Shown here: positions 7,721-16,512 of the stretch, piece after piece | Layout: each line of letters begins with the position of its first letter | Numbering within the stretch: position 1 is the first letter of the stretch | Source of the DNA: JBEKHT01 sp049511715 | GTDB lineage: Bacteria; Chloroflexota; Anaerolineae; Anaerolineales; RBG-16-64-43 | Reading direction: 5' to 3' | Length of the DNA: 64,000 bases | Assembly: GCA_049511715.1 (NCBI GenBank) | Contig: JBEKXU010000006.1 | Span: forward strand, 1-64,000 | Made by a program: the position numbers and the translations under genes | Notes under the pieces: model-generated | What the model saw: only the letters and a program-made list of their open reading frames with translations | Database searches by the model: none | Told to the model about the DNA's origin: nothing

Positions 7721-10003
7721 ATGTCCCGATACATTGCAACTTGCGCGATGCGCGGCGCCCGTCAGGTCGTGGACGAGTTCTCAACACGACTTGACCGGGC
7801 CCTGGCCGAGAAGGGACCGGAGGCGGCCCTCGCCTTCCCGAACACGGCCTATCACCTGCCCTTGATCCTGGGCATGACGGGAAAGACCGTGGAAAAGCTC
7901 AGCGACCTGGGAAGCGTGGTGGCAAAGGCGCGCGCCTTGGTCCATCCCTTGCCGGGGGACCGGCACTGGCTCCCCTACCTTGGAGAAACGCTGGATTCGG
8001 GGATGGCGACCCTTCTGGCGGAAGAGGGGATTGAGGCCATCCGCTTCCTGTACGGGGAGGAGCCGCAGAGATTGGAGGGATTCCATCTGGCGGGAGGAAC
8101 GTCTTTCACCAGTCCCGAGATGGAGAAAGTCAGCGGGAACGGGCATCTGAACGGGCCGATTGACGACATCCAGCTGCGTTCCTGGGGCATTCAGCTGGTC
8201 GACGGACGTATGCCCGGGTTTGCCGCGATTGTGGGGTGTGCCAAGTCCAACGAAGTTGCGGTGAAGATCGTCCGCGAGTTGCAGCGGCGCAACATCCTTT
8301 GCTTCCTTTCCGGAAACGTGAACGGCCGGAGCATCATTCAGCAGCTCATGGAAGAGGGGGTCGAGCTCGGGTACGATACTTACACCGTCCCGTTTGGCCT
8401 GGACACCTACAGCGCGATCTATGCCTTGGGCTTTGCCGTTCGGTCCGCCCTCACCTTCGGGGGGCTGAAGGGCGGGCAGTCGCGCGAAATCCTCTTGTAC
8501 AACAAGGATCGCGTTTTTGCCTTTGTGCTGGCGCTGGGCGAGGTCGATGACATCAAGTACGCGACGGCGGCCGGGGCCATCAACTTCGGTTTCCCCGTTG
8601 TGGCCGACACGCGCATCCCCGAAATTCTTCCGACTGGCGTGACGACCTATGAGCATGTGGTCTCGATGCCCTTCGATGAGATCGAGGGGAAGGACGATCT
8701 CGAGCGTGCGGAGCGGCTGGTTCAGAAATGTATTGAGGTGCGGGGCGTGAAGGTGACGGTGCATGAGGTGCCCATCCCGGTGCCCTATGGGTCAGCATTT
8801 GAGGGGGAGGTAGTGCGCAAGCCCGACATGCGCATCGAGTTTGGAGGAAAGTATTCGAGGGCGTTCGAGTACCTGCATATGGCCGGCCTGGATGAGATCC
8901 AAGACGGCAAAATCACCCTGGTGGGCCCGGATTTCAGCGACAAGCCCGAGGGAGCCGCGATGGATCTGGGCATCGTCGCGGCCGTGGCGGGTCGAAAACT
9001 GCAGAAGGATTTCGAACCGGTTTTGGAGCGGCAGATTCACCACTTCATCAACGGGGCCAGCGGAATTCAGCATATTGGACAACGGGACATCGCCTGGATT
9101 CGCATCAGCAAGGCCGATGCGGAGAAGGGGTTCAGCCTCAACCATTTCGGCGAAATCCTGCACGCCCGTTTCCACAGCGATTTTGGAGCCATCGTGGACA
9201 AGGTGGAGGTCACCCTCTACACGGACCCTGTCCAGCTGGAGGAGTGGCTGGCCAAGGCCCGGGCGGCCTATCAAGAGCGGAACGAACGCGTGGGGAGCAT
9301 GACGGACGAGAGCGTCGAGGAGTTCTACTCGTGCACCCTCTGCCAGTCGTTTGCCCCGAATCATGTTTGTGTGGTGTCTCCGCAGCGGCTGGGGCTGTGC
9401 GGTGCCTATAACTGGCTCGACTGCAAGGCCTCCAACCAAATCAACCCGACCGGCCCCAATCAGCCGATCCGCAAAGGCGCGGCCCTGGACCCCCAAAAGG
9501 GCTACTATCAGGGGATCAACGAATTCGTTCAGACGGCCAGCCACGGCCAGGTCAACGAGGTGGCGGTTTACTCGATCATGGAGAACCCCATGACCGCCTG
9601 CGGATGCTTTGAGTGCATCGCGATGGTCATCCCGGAGGCGAACGGCGTCATGATTGTCAGCCGAGAAGACACCAGCATGACCCCGGCGGGGATGACCTTC
9701 TCGACCCTGGCGGGGATGGCCGGGGGGGGACTGCAAACGCCCGGCATCATGGGGCACGGCAAGTTCTACATTCTCAGTCCGAAGTTCCTCGGCGCGGACG
9801 GCGGGTTCAAGAGGGTGGTGTGGATGTCCTCGGTGCTCAAGGAGCAAATGGCCGAACAGCTGCGGGCCACCTGCGAGCGCGAGGGGGATCCGGACCTCCT
9901 GGAGAAGATCTGCGACGAACGATTTGCGACGGACGTGGCAGGGGTGGTCCAGTACATTCAGGAGAAGAACCATCCAGCCTTGGCCATGCCCTCGCTGCTC
10001 TAG
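7721..10003 (+). CDS. acsB: Acetyl-CoA synthase (CODH/ACS alpha subunit)
   Basis: A 760-aa enzyme that joins CO, a methyl group from the corrinoid protein and CoA into acetyl-CoA. The A-cluster ligands are complete. C538, C541, C550 and C560 hold the cubane (C541 bridging to the proximal nickel), and C627-Gly-C629 binds the distal nickel. Their spacing matches the Moorella enzyme (C506/509/518/528 and C595/597) with a constant offset. The N-terminal domain that contacts CODH is present, so this is the long bacterial form and not the truncated archaeal form. The ATG at 7721 follows GGGAGG. All ligands are intact and the gene should be functional. Confidence 0.97.
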   Translation: MSRYIATCAMRGARQVVDEFSTRLDRALAEKGPEAALAFPNTAYHLPLILGMTGKTVEKLSDLGSVVAKARALVHPLPGDRHWLPYLGETLDSGMATLLAEEGIEAIRFLYGEEPQRLEGFHLAGGTSFTSPEMEKVSGNGHLNGPIDDIQLRSWGIQLVDGRMPGFAAIVGCAKSNEVAVKIVRELQRRNILCFLSGNVNGRSIIQQLMEEGVELGYDTYTVPFGLDTYSAIYALGFAVRSALTFGGLKGGQSREILLYNKDRVFAFVLALGEVDDIKYATAAGAINFGFPVVADTRIPEILPTGVTTYEHVVSMPFDEIEGKDDLERAERLVQKCIEVRGVKVTVHEVPIPVPYGSAFEGEVVRKPDMRIEFGGKYSRAFEYLHMAGLDEIQDGKITLVGPDFSDKPEGAAMDLGIVAAVAGRKLQKDFEPVLERQIHHFINGASGIQHIGQRDIAWIRISKADAEKGFSLNHFGEILHARFHSDFGAIVDKVEVTLYTDPVQLEEWLAKARAAYQERNERVGSMTDESVEEFYSCTLCQSFAPNHVCVVSPQRLGLCGAYNWLDCKASNQINPTGPNQPIRKGAALDPQKGYYQGINEFVQTASHGQVNEVAVYSIMENPMTACGCFECIAMVIPEANGVMIVSREDTSMTPAGMTFSTLAGMAGGGLQTPGIMGHGKFYILSPKFLGADGGFKRVVWMSSVLKEQMAEQLRATCEREGDPDLLEKICDERFATDVAGVVQYIQEKNHPALAMPSLL

Positions 10004-10065
10004 GAAGGATGAGCGGCCCCCCACGAGGCCGAACCAATGGATGGTCACTAGAAGGAGATTGGGGA

Positions 10066-11034
10066 ATGCCTGTCAGCATCGAGGTTCCTAAGGAGAAATG
10101 GTCCGGGAAGGTCCGCGAGGTGACCTTGGGGGCGAGCTCGGCCGAGGGGGGCACGCGGTCACGCACGGTCACGGTGGGGGGCGAGGGGACCCTGACCGGC
10201 CTGTCTTTTGATGGGGAGCTGCCGCATACGCCCGCCCTGGCGGTGGAAGTCCGGGAGAAGAAACCGGAGGACTGGTCGCCTTTGCTCTATGAGGCCTGGG
10301 GGGAGGCGATGCAGGATCCGGGGGACTGGGCGCGGGCGGCGGAGGAAGCCGGCGCCGATCTGGTCTTCTTGGTGTTGAGCGCGAGCAACGCGGGTGGGCA
10401 GCCCAATACAGCCGACAACGTGAGGGGGGTGTTGCGCAAAGTGCTGAAGGCCACCGGGTTGCCGCTGATGGTGATCGGTCCCGGACAGGCGGAATTGGAC
10501 AATGAACTGCTGGTCGCTGTGGCCGAGGAGGGAAAGGGGGAACGGCTGGTGCTGGGGCTGTGCGAGGACAAGAACTACCGGACCATCGTGGCCACGGCGA
10601 TGGCCAACAATCATCTCGTGCAGTCCAAGACGCCCATGGACGTTAACCTGGCCAAACAGTTGGTCATCCTCATCCATGATATGGGCATGCCGCTGGAACG
10701 GATTGTCATGGATCCGACGACTGGGGCACTGGGCTATGGAATCGAGTACGGCTATTCGGTGATGGAGCGGCTGCGTCTTGCCGCACTGCAGGGCGACAGC
10801 ATGACCCAGCAGCCGATGATTGTGACCCCCGGCGAGGAGGCCTGGAAGGCCAAAGAAGCGAAAGTGGGCGAAGGGGTGCCCAAGGCCTGGGGGGAATGGA
10901 AGGCGCGGGCCCTGAATTGGGAAGCCCTCACCGCGGCCAGCCTGGTTCTGGCGGGCGCCGACATTGCGGTGGTGCGGCATCCGGACACGCTGCGACGAGT
11001 CAAGACCTTGGTCGAGGCGTTGTCGGCGAAGTAG
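10066..11034 (+). CDS. acsD: Corrinoid iron-sulfur protein, small subunit
   Basis: A 322-aa TIM-barrel subunit (CdhD-like) that pairs with AcsC and helps hold the cobamide carrying the methyl group between AcsE and AcsB. Recognisable segments are GADLVFLVLSASN, GERLVLGLCEDKNYRTIVATAM, VNLAKQLVILIHDMG and IVMDPTTGALGYGIEYGYSVMERLR. The C-terminus ends with LVLAGADIAVVRHPDTL, typical for the family. The ATG at 10066 has an AAGGAG site; the frame is open much further upstream only as a shadow of acsB. It sits 62 bp after acsB and 40 bp before acsC. Confidence 0.95.
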   Translation: MPVSIEVPKEKWSGKVREVTLGASSAEGGTRSRTVTVGGEGTLTGLSFDGELPHTPALAVEVREKKPEDWSPLLYEAWGEAMQDPGDWARAAEEAGADLVFLVLSASNAGGQPNTADNVRGVLRKVLKATGLPLMVIGPGQAELDNELLVAVAEEGKGERLVLGLCEDKNYRTIVATAMANNHLVQSKTPMDVNLAKQLVILIHDMGMPLERIVMDPTTGALGYGIEYGYSVMERLRLAALQGDSMTQQPMIVTPGEEAWKAKEAKVGEGVPKAWGEWKARALNWEALTAASLVLAGADIAVVRHPDTLRRVKTLVEALSAK

Positions 11035-11074
11035 GCGAGGAGAAGCGCACGCAGATCGTTCCTGGAGGCGCACC

Positions 11075-12421
11075 ATGCCACTGAGCGGATTGGAGATTTA
11101 CAAGATCTTGCCCCAGACGAATTGCAAGGAATGCGGCTATCCGACATGCCTTGCATTTGCCATGAAGTTGGCCGCCAAGCAGGCGGAAGTGAAGCAGTGC
11201 CCCTATATCACGGAGGAAGCAAAGGCCAAGCTGGAGGCGGCGGCCGCGCCTCCCATCCGGCTGGTGGCCTTCGGGGGGGCCGAGTCCAAGATCGAGGTCG
11301 GCAATGAGATCGTCCTCTTCCGGCACGAGAAGACCTTCTTCCACCGGCCGGGGCTTTTTATCCGTGTGCGGGACCGGGAGGGGCTGGAGGCGATTCAAGC
11401 CCTGGTCAAAGAGGCTGATGCCTACCGGGTGGACTATGTGGGCATCCCCTTGGGAATCGATGGGTTCGCCGTCGAGGCCTGTTCGCAGGACGCTCCGGCG
11501 TTCGCCGCGGCGGTGGGCGCCGTACGCTCCTTGAGCAAGAAGCCGCTGATTCTGATCTGCCGGGACCCGCAGGTCATGGCGGCAGGGGTCGAGGCGGCCC
11601 GCGGGGGTAACCCCCTGCTGCATGGGGCAACCAGCGAGAACTGGGAGAAGATGGTCGCCTTGGCAAAGGCGAACAAACTGCCGCTGACCGTTGAGGCGGC
11701 GACGCTCGAGGGGCTGGCGGAACTGGCGCAGAACGTTAGCAAAGCGGGAGTCGAGGATATCGTCCTGGCTCCGGCCGTGAAGGAATACCAGGATAGTCTC
11801 GTGGAGTTGACAAAGGTTCGCCGGCTGGCCCTGAAGAAGTTGTTTCGCCCTCTGGGATACCCTGTGATCACTTTCCCTGGGACCGCGAGTAACGGGAAAA
11901 TGGACGCAACCATCCTGGCGGCCGAACAGATCGCCAAGTACGGTAGCCTGGTCGTCCTGGATACGTTCGACCCACCCAGCCTGTACCCTCTTCTGGTGCT
12001 GCGCCAGAACATCTACACCGACCCGCAGAAGCCCATCCAGGTTCAACCCGGGCTGTACGAAATCAACAAGCCGAAGGATGATTCGCCGGTTCTGGTGACG
12101 ACCAACTTCTCGATCACTTACTTCGCGGTTTCCAACGAGGTGGAGGGATCGGGCTGGCCCGGGTGGCTGGTCGTGGCCGATGCCGAAGGGATGAGCGTCC
12201 TCACGGCGTGGGCGGCCGGCAAGTTCGATGCGGATCGGATTTCCAAGGCCATGAAGACCACGGGGGTGCAGGACAAAGTGGCGCATCACAAGCTGATCAT
12301 TCCTGGACAAGTCGCGGTGCTCTCGGGCGAGCTGGAGGAGTCCCTCCCCGGCTGGGAGATCATGGTCGGTCCGCGGGAGGCCGTGGACATTCCCGGATAT
12401 TTGAAGGCCATGTGGAAGTGA
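11075..12421 (+). CDS. acsC: Corrinoid iron-sulfur protein, large subunit
   Basis: A 448-aa subunit carrying the low-potential [4Fe-4S] cluster and the cobalamin-binding domain of the corrinoid Fe-S protein. The N-terminal cluster motif is CKECGYPTC plus a fourth cysteine (C17, C20, C25, C42). The middle is a TIM barrel (CRDPQVMAAGVEAARG, LAPAVKEYQDSLVEL). The C-terminal part is the corrinoid domain (YFAVSNEVEGSGWPGWLVVADAEGMSVLTAWAAGKF). The ATG at 11075 follows GGAGG. A 228-bp spacer separates it from the reductive activator gene downstream; I see no gene or clear terminator there. Confidence 0.96.
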   Translation: MPLSGLEIYKILPQTNCKECGYPTCLAFAMKLAAKQAEVKQCPYITEEAKAKLEAAAAPPIRLVAFGGAESKIEVGNEIVLFRHEKTFFHRPGLFIRVRDREGLEAIQALVKEADAYRVDYVGIPLGIDGFAVEACSQDAPAFAAAVGAVRSLSKKPLILICRDPQVMAAGVEAARGGNPLLHGATSENWEKMVALAKANKLPLTVEAATLEGLAELAQNVSKAGVEDIVLAPAVKEYQDSLVELTKVRRLALKKLFRPLGYPVITFPGTASNGKMDATILAAEQIAKYGSLVVLDTFDPPSLYPLLVLRQNIYTDPQKPIQVQPGLYEINKPKDDSPVLVTTNFSITYFAVSNEVEGSGWPGWLVVADAEGMSVLTAWAAGKFDADRISKAMKTTGVQDKVAHHKLIIPGQVAVLSGELEESLPGWEIMVGPREAVDIPGYLKAMWK

Positions 12422-12649
12422 GCGGCCCGAAGGGAGTGGAAAAAGGCCCCTCGGAGGAATGCCAGAGAGCGAGGCCGCGGGGGCGCTGGTCCGCGCGGCC
12501 GGGAGTTGTCGTTAGGGTCGCGTGCCTGCGGCCGGTCCGAGCTGTCCGCTGAGGCGGAAGGACCAGAGCTGAAATGAATTCCTCCGGGCGCGGGCAGGCC
12601 CGCGGTTCTCGGTCCTCGCGATTCGGACGCTGAGCGTACGGGAAAGACC

Positions 12650-14620
12650 ATGGCTGAGCACACGGTCACGCTGCTCCCGGGGAACAAGAAGGTCGAGGTG
12701 CCGACCGGCTCGCTGCTCGTCGAGGCGATTGAGGCGGCGGGCCTGGAGCTGAATCAGCCGTGTGGCGGGCAGGGGCGCTGTGGGCGCTGCGCTGTGGTGG
12801 TCGTTGAGGGGGCGGTGCGGAGACGCTCGGCGATCCGGCTTTCGGCCGCGGACATTAGCGAGGGGTACGCTCTGGCGTGCCAGACGGTGGTGGAAGGGGA
12901 TGCGACCGTGCGCATCCCTCCTCAGGAGCAGATTGAGCGCAAGCTGGTCACGGATCGTGTGGAGCGGCCGGCTGAGCTGCCGTTTGCATACCAGCCCGAG
13001 TTTGATCAACCGATTCGCGTTTTGGACCTGGCCATGGACGCTCCGGATTTGGGAGACAACACCGATGACCAGAGCCGCCTCCTGCGCGCCATACAACAGG
13101 CAAGCACTCCGGACATGGTCCGGCAGCTGGGCCGTTCAGGTCCGGTGGGGGAGTTGCCGGCTCCCGTCGTGCCCCTGGGGCTGCTCAGGCATGTGGGAGA
13201 GTTGTTGCGATCGGGAGGCTGGAAGGCGCAAGCGGTGGTTGAAACGGACACTTGGAATTCCCCGCGGGGCTGGTGGAGAGTCGTGGATGTGCGTAGCGGG
13301 GCGATCCGGCCGTTTGGACTTGCGATTGATATTGGCACGACCACGGTGACGACGTACTTGGTGGACTTGAACAGCGGACAAGCCATAGATCATGCCGCGG
13401 AATATAACGGGCAGATCTCGCGCGGGGAGGATGTTATCTCGCGTATCATCTACGCGGGGAAGGTGGGCGGCCTGGCGGAACTTGGCCAGCTGGTGCGCGG
13501 CACCATCAACGGACTGATCGACAGAATGTGCTCGCGCCGGAAGGTGAGCCCCGAGGAGATCTATCGGGTCACCGTGGTCGGCAATACGACGATGATTCAC
13601 CTTTTCCTTGGGATTCCTCCGGCCTCGATCCGTCTGGCGCCGTATATCCCCGCGGTCAACCGGCCGCAGCCTGTGGAGGCTGGGCAGATTGGGCTGAATG
13701 TGAATCCCATGGCCAGCGTGGACTGCCTTCCTGGAGTTGCATCGTACGTGGGATCAGACATCACGGCGGGAGTTGTGTCTTCCGGGATGTGTGACAGCCA
13801 GGAGCTGACTCTCTTCATCGACGTGGGCACGAATGGGGAAATGGCCCTGGGGACAAGGGACTGGTTGGTGAGTTGCGCGTGTTCTGCCGGACCGGCCTTC
13901 GAGGGAGCCGGGGTAGCCAGCGGCATGCGCGCAACTTTGGGTGCGATTGAGGAGGTGTGGGTCAACTCGCGGACTCTGGAGCCCACCGTGCGCGTGGTGG
14001 GGTCCGTCGCGCCGAAAGGGTTGTGCGGTTCCGCCTTGCTTGCCCTGCTGGCGGAGATGTTCGTGACCGGAGTAATTGACCGGAGCGGCCAGTTCGTGAT
14101 GGACGGTCGGACCAGCCGAGTTCGAGAGGGTGAGCATGGGGGGGAATATGTCGTGGCCTGGGCGAAAGACAGCGGAGTCGGCCGCGATATCGTGATTACG
14201 CAGACAGACGTGAACAACTTGATGCGCGCCAAGAGCGCCATCTACGCCGGGTTCAGTGTGCTGGCCAGCAGTGTGGGCCTGAGCCTCGGCGATGTGCAGA
14301 GAGTTTTGATTGGCGGGTCGTTTGGAAGGTACTTGAACGTGGAAAAGGCCGTGCAGATCGGGTTGCTGCCGGACCTTCCCTGGGAGCGGTTCAATTTCCT
14401 GGGGAACACCGCGATCCAGGGGGCCTACATGGCGCTGCTTTCCAGGGACGCCCGATCGCGGGTGAGCGAAATGGCGGGGAAGATGACCTATCTGGAGCTG
14501 TCGGCCGACAACACCTTCTACGACGCGTTCACGGCGGCCCTCTTTCTGCCGCACACGGACATTTCTTTGTTCCCGAGTGTTTCCGCGGTTTGGGAGGAAC
14601 TGGCCGCCCGGGCGAAGTAG
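12650..14620 (+). CDS. acsV: Reductive activator of the corrinoid protein (RACE, COG3894)
   Basis: A 656-aa ATP-dependent activator that returns accidentally oxidised Co(II) corrinoid to the active Co(I) state. The N-terminal plant-type [2Fe-2S] domain shows CGGQGRCGRC (C38, C44, C47) with the fourth cysteine in ALACQT. A linker follows, then an ASKHA-fold ATPase core with the phosphate loops AIDIGTTTVTTYLVDL, VGNTTMIHLFLG, FIDVGTNGEMALG and VLIGGSFGRYL. The ATG at 12650 starts directly in the ferredoxin domain. The next gene, cooC-like acsF, begins 25 bp after the stop. Confidence 0.93.
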   Translation: MAEHTVTLLPGNKKVEVPTGSLLVEAIEAAGLELNQPCGGQGRCGRCAVVVVEGAVRRRSAIRLSAADISEGYALACQTVVEGDATVRIPPQEQIERKLVTDRVERPAELPFAYQPEFDQPIRVLDLAMDAPDLGDNTDDQSRLLRAIQQASTPDMVRQLGRSGPVGELPAPVVPLGLLRHVGELLRSGGWKAQAVVETDTWNSPRGWWRVVDVRSGAIRPFGLAIDIGTTTVTTYLVDLNSGQAIDHAAEYNGQISRGEDVISRIIYAGKVGGLAELGQLVRGTINGLIDRMCSRRKVSPEEIYRVTVVGNTTMIHLFLGIPPASIRLAPYIPAVNRPQPVEAGQIGLNVNPMASVDCLPGVASYVGSDITAGVVSSGMCDSQELTLFIDVGTNGEMALGTRDWLVSCACSAGPAFEGAGVASGMRATLGAIEEVWVNSRTLEPTVRVVGSVAPKGLCGSALLALLAEMFVTGVIDRSGQFVMDGRTSRVREGEHGGEYVVAWAKDSGVGRDIVITQTDVNNLMRAKSAIYAGFSVLASSVGLSLGDVQRVLIGGSFGRYLNVEKAVQIGLLPDLPWERFNFLGNTAIQGAYMALLSRDARSRVSEMAGKMTYLELSADNTFYDAFTAALFLPHTDISLFPSVSAVWEELAARAK

Positions 14621-14645
14621 CTGGGTTTGGAAGGGAGGTGGCGAA

Positions 14646-15404
14646 TTGAGTTTTGCCATTGCGGTGGCGGGCAAAGGTGGCACGGGGAAGACCAGCATTG
14701 CGGCCATGACGATTCATTGGCTGCTGGAGAACCGCCATGGGGCGGTGCTTGCGATTGATGCCGATCCTGCTTGCAATTTGAACCAGGCTTTGGGATTACC
14801 GCTCCCGACCACGTTGGGGGAGATTCGCGAGCAGATGGGGCAGCAAGCAGCCACTGGCGGCCTGGAGGGGATTGCGAAGATGGACTTCCTGGACCGAGAG
14901 GTGCGGATGGCGGTCGAGGAGGGAGATCGGGTCGATTTGCTCGTCATGGGGCGGCCGGAGGGGGCGGGATGCTACTGCGCGGTGAATCACCTTCTGAGGG
15001 AAGTCCTGGACAGGGTGAGTCATGCCTACGACTTTGTGGTGATTGACAATGAGGCGGGCATGGAACACCTCAGCCGAAGGACGACGCAGGACGTGAACGT
15101 TCTGTTGTTGGCCAGCGATCCTTCGATGCGCGGGGTCAAGACAGCCGAGGCCATGGTGGCGCTGTCCAGGTCGCTGGGGATCAAGATCGGCAAGACGGTG
15201 CTTGTCTTGAATCGCGTCCGCGGCCCGTTGCCCGGCGTTCTGCAGGAGGCCCTGCAGAGTGTGCCGGCGGAGATAGCAGGTGAAATCCCCGAGGATCCGC
15301 TCGTGACCGAATTCGATGGCGCAGGGCGGCCGCTGTTCGAGTTGGATGGGGCATCGCCGGCCTACCGGGCCGTTTCGCAACTAGCGGGTCGGTTGTTCGC
15401 CTGA
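14646..15404 (+). CDS. acsF: CooC/AcsF-type nickel-insertion ATPase (first copy)
   Basis: A 252-aa MinD-like ATPase that helps insert nickel into CODH/ACS. It has a deviant Walker A, AGKGGTGKTS, at the N-terminus, the switch segment AIDADPACNLNQALG, and the CxC nickel/dimerisation motif GCYCAVNHLL characteristic of CooC proteins. The start is a TTG at 14646 with GGGAGG 7 bases before it; no ATG or GTG is available between the ribosome site and the P-loop. It lies just after the activator gene. A second, clearly different CooC paralogue closes the cluster at 28134. Confidence 0.93.
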   Translation: MSFAIAVAGKGGTGKTSIAAMTIHWLLENRHGAVLAIDADPACNLNQALGLPLPTTLGEIREQMGQQAATGGLEGIAKMDFLDREVRMAVEEGDRVDLLVMGRPEGAGCYCAVNHLLREVLDRVSHAYDFVVIDNEAGMEHLSRRTTQDVNVLLLASDPSMRGVKTAEAMVALSRSLGIKIGKTVLVLNRVRGPLPGVLQEALQSVPAEIAGEIPEDPLVTEFDGAGRPLFELDGASPAYRAVSQLAGRLFA

Positions 15405-15482
15405 AGCAGGGGGAATTCTTGGGCGGAGGCGGATTGGGAGAGGGCTCGTCTCAAACCTGCGCATAGCCACGAGGAGGGAATC

Positions 15483-16406
15483 ATGATCAAGATCGGCGAG
15501 AACATCCACATCATTTCGCCCCGCGTGAAGGAGGCATTGGCACAAAGGGATGGCGCCTTCTTTGTTGAGCTGGCGAGAAAGCAGAAGGCTGCGGGGGCGG
15601 ATGCGTTGGATCTGAACGTGGGGCCCCAGAAAAAGGCTGGACCGGAGGTGATGGACTGGCTGGTGGACTGCGTGCAGGAAGGCGTGGGGGGGATGACGAT
15701 TTCGTTTGACACGACCAATTTGGCGGCCATTGAGGCCGGGCTTCGGAAGGTGGGCACGAATTCGATTGTGAACTCCACTTCAGCGGAGGAGGAGAGACTG
15801 GCGAGTGTGCCTCCGTTGGCGGCCAAGTACGGAGCGCGGCTGATCGCGCTGTGCATGGAGAAAAGCGGAATCCCGGTGAACGCGGAGGCGCGGGTCAGCC
15901 TGGCCATGGAAAAGCTGCTGCCGCGGGCGGTAGAGGTTGGAATCCCCATGGATCGGTTGCTAGTCGATCCTCTGATCTTGACGGTGTCCGGGTGCCAGGA
16001 ATACGTTCCGCAGGCGATCGAGGCGGTCCGGATGCTGAAAATGGTTGCGGATCCGCCGCCCCTGACCGTGGCGGGTCTGTCCAATGTCTCGAATCAAGTG
16101 CCCGGACCGATGCGCTCGTTGTTGAACCGCACCTACCTGGTCATGTTGCTGGGGGTGGGGCTGGACGGGGCCATCATTGATCCTTTGGACGAGAAACTCA
16201 TGCAGGTGCTGCGCTGGATTGAGAGTCGGGATGAGTCGACCCCTGTGGCCCGCCTGTACCTGAAACTCTTCGATGCCGTCGCGGCGGGAGGCGAATTGGA
16301 GCCGACGAGTGTGGACATGTCGGACCCCGAACAGGTCGAGGTGTGGAAGACCGTGCAGGCCCTGCTCAACAAGGTGATCTACACGGATTCGTATCTTCGA
16401 CTGTAG
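15483..16406 (+). CDS. acsE: Methyl-THF:corrinoid Fe-S protein methyltransferase
   Basis: A 307-aa pterin-binding (DHPS-fold) TIM-barrel enzyme that moves the methyl group from methyl-tetrahydrofolate to Co(I) of AcsCD. Hallmarks are KIGENIHIISPRV at the start, GADALDLNVGP (folate contact), ISFDTTN, IVNSTSAE and the corrinoid-side segment AGLSNVSNQVPG. It is about 45 residues longer than the Moorella enzyme; the extra residues are at the C-terminus. The ATG at 15483 follows GAGGAGGG. It links the methyl branch (MetFV, further downstream) to the carbonyl branch. Confidence 0.94.
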   Translation: MIKIGENIHIISPRVKEALAQRDGAFFVELARKQKAAGADALDLNVGPQKKAGPEVMDWLVDCVQEGVGGMTISFDTTNLAAIEAGLRKVGTNSIVNSTSAEEERLASVPPLAAKYGARLIALCMEKSGIPVNAEARVSLAMEKLLPRAVEVGIPMDRLLVDPLILTVSGCQEYVPQAIEAVRMLKMVADPPPLTVAGLSNVSNQVPGPMRSLLNRTYLVMLLGVGLDGAIIDPLDEKLMQVLRWIESRDESTPVARLYLKLFDAVAAGGELEPTSVDMSDPEQVEVWKTVQALLNKVIYTDSYLRL

Positions 16407-16512
16407 AGGGTGTGCCCGACGGCCGGGGCTGCAGGCGCAGCGCCAGCGTCCTGGGAGCGAGCCGTCGGCAGAGCGGGAGCACGGCAGCGGGGAAGGGGTG
16501 CAGGAGGACAAC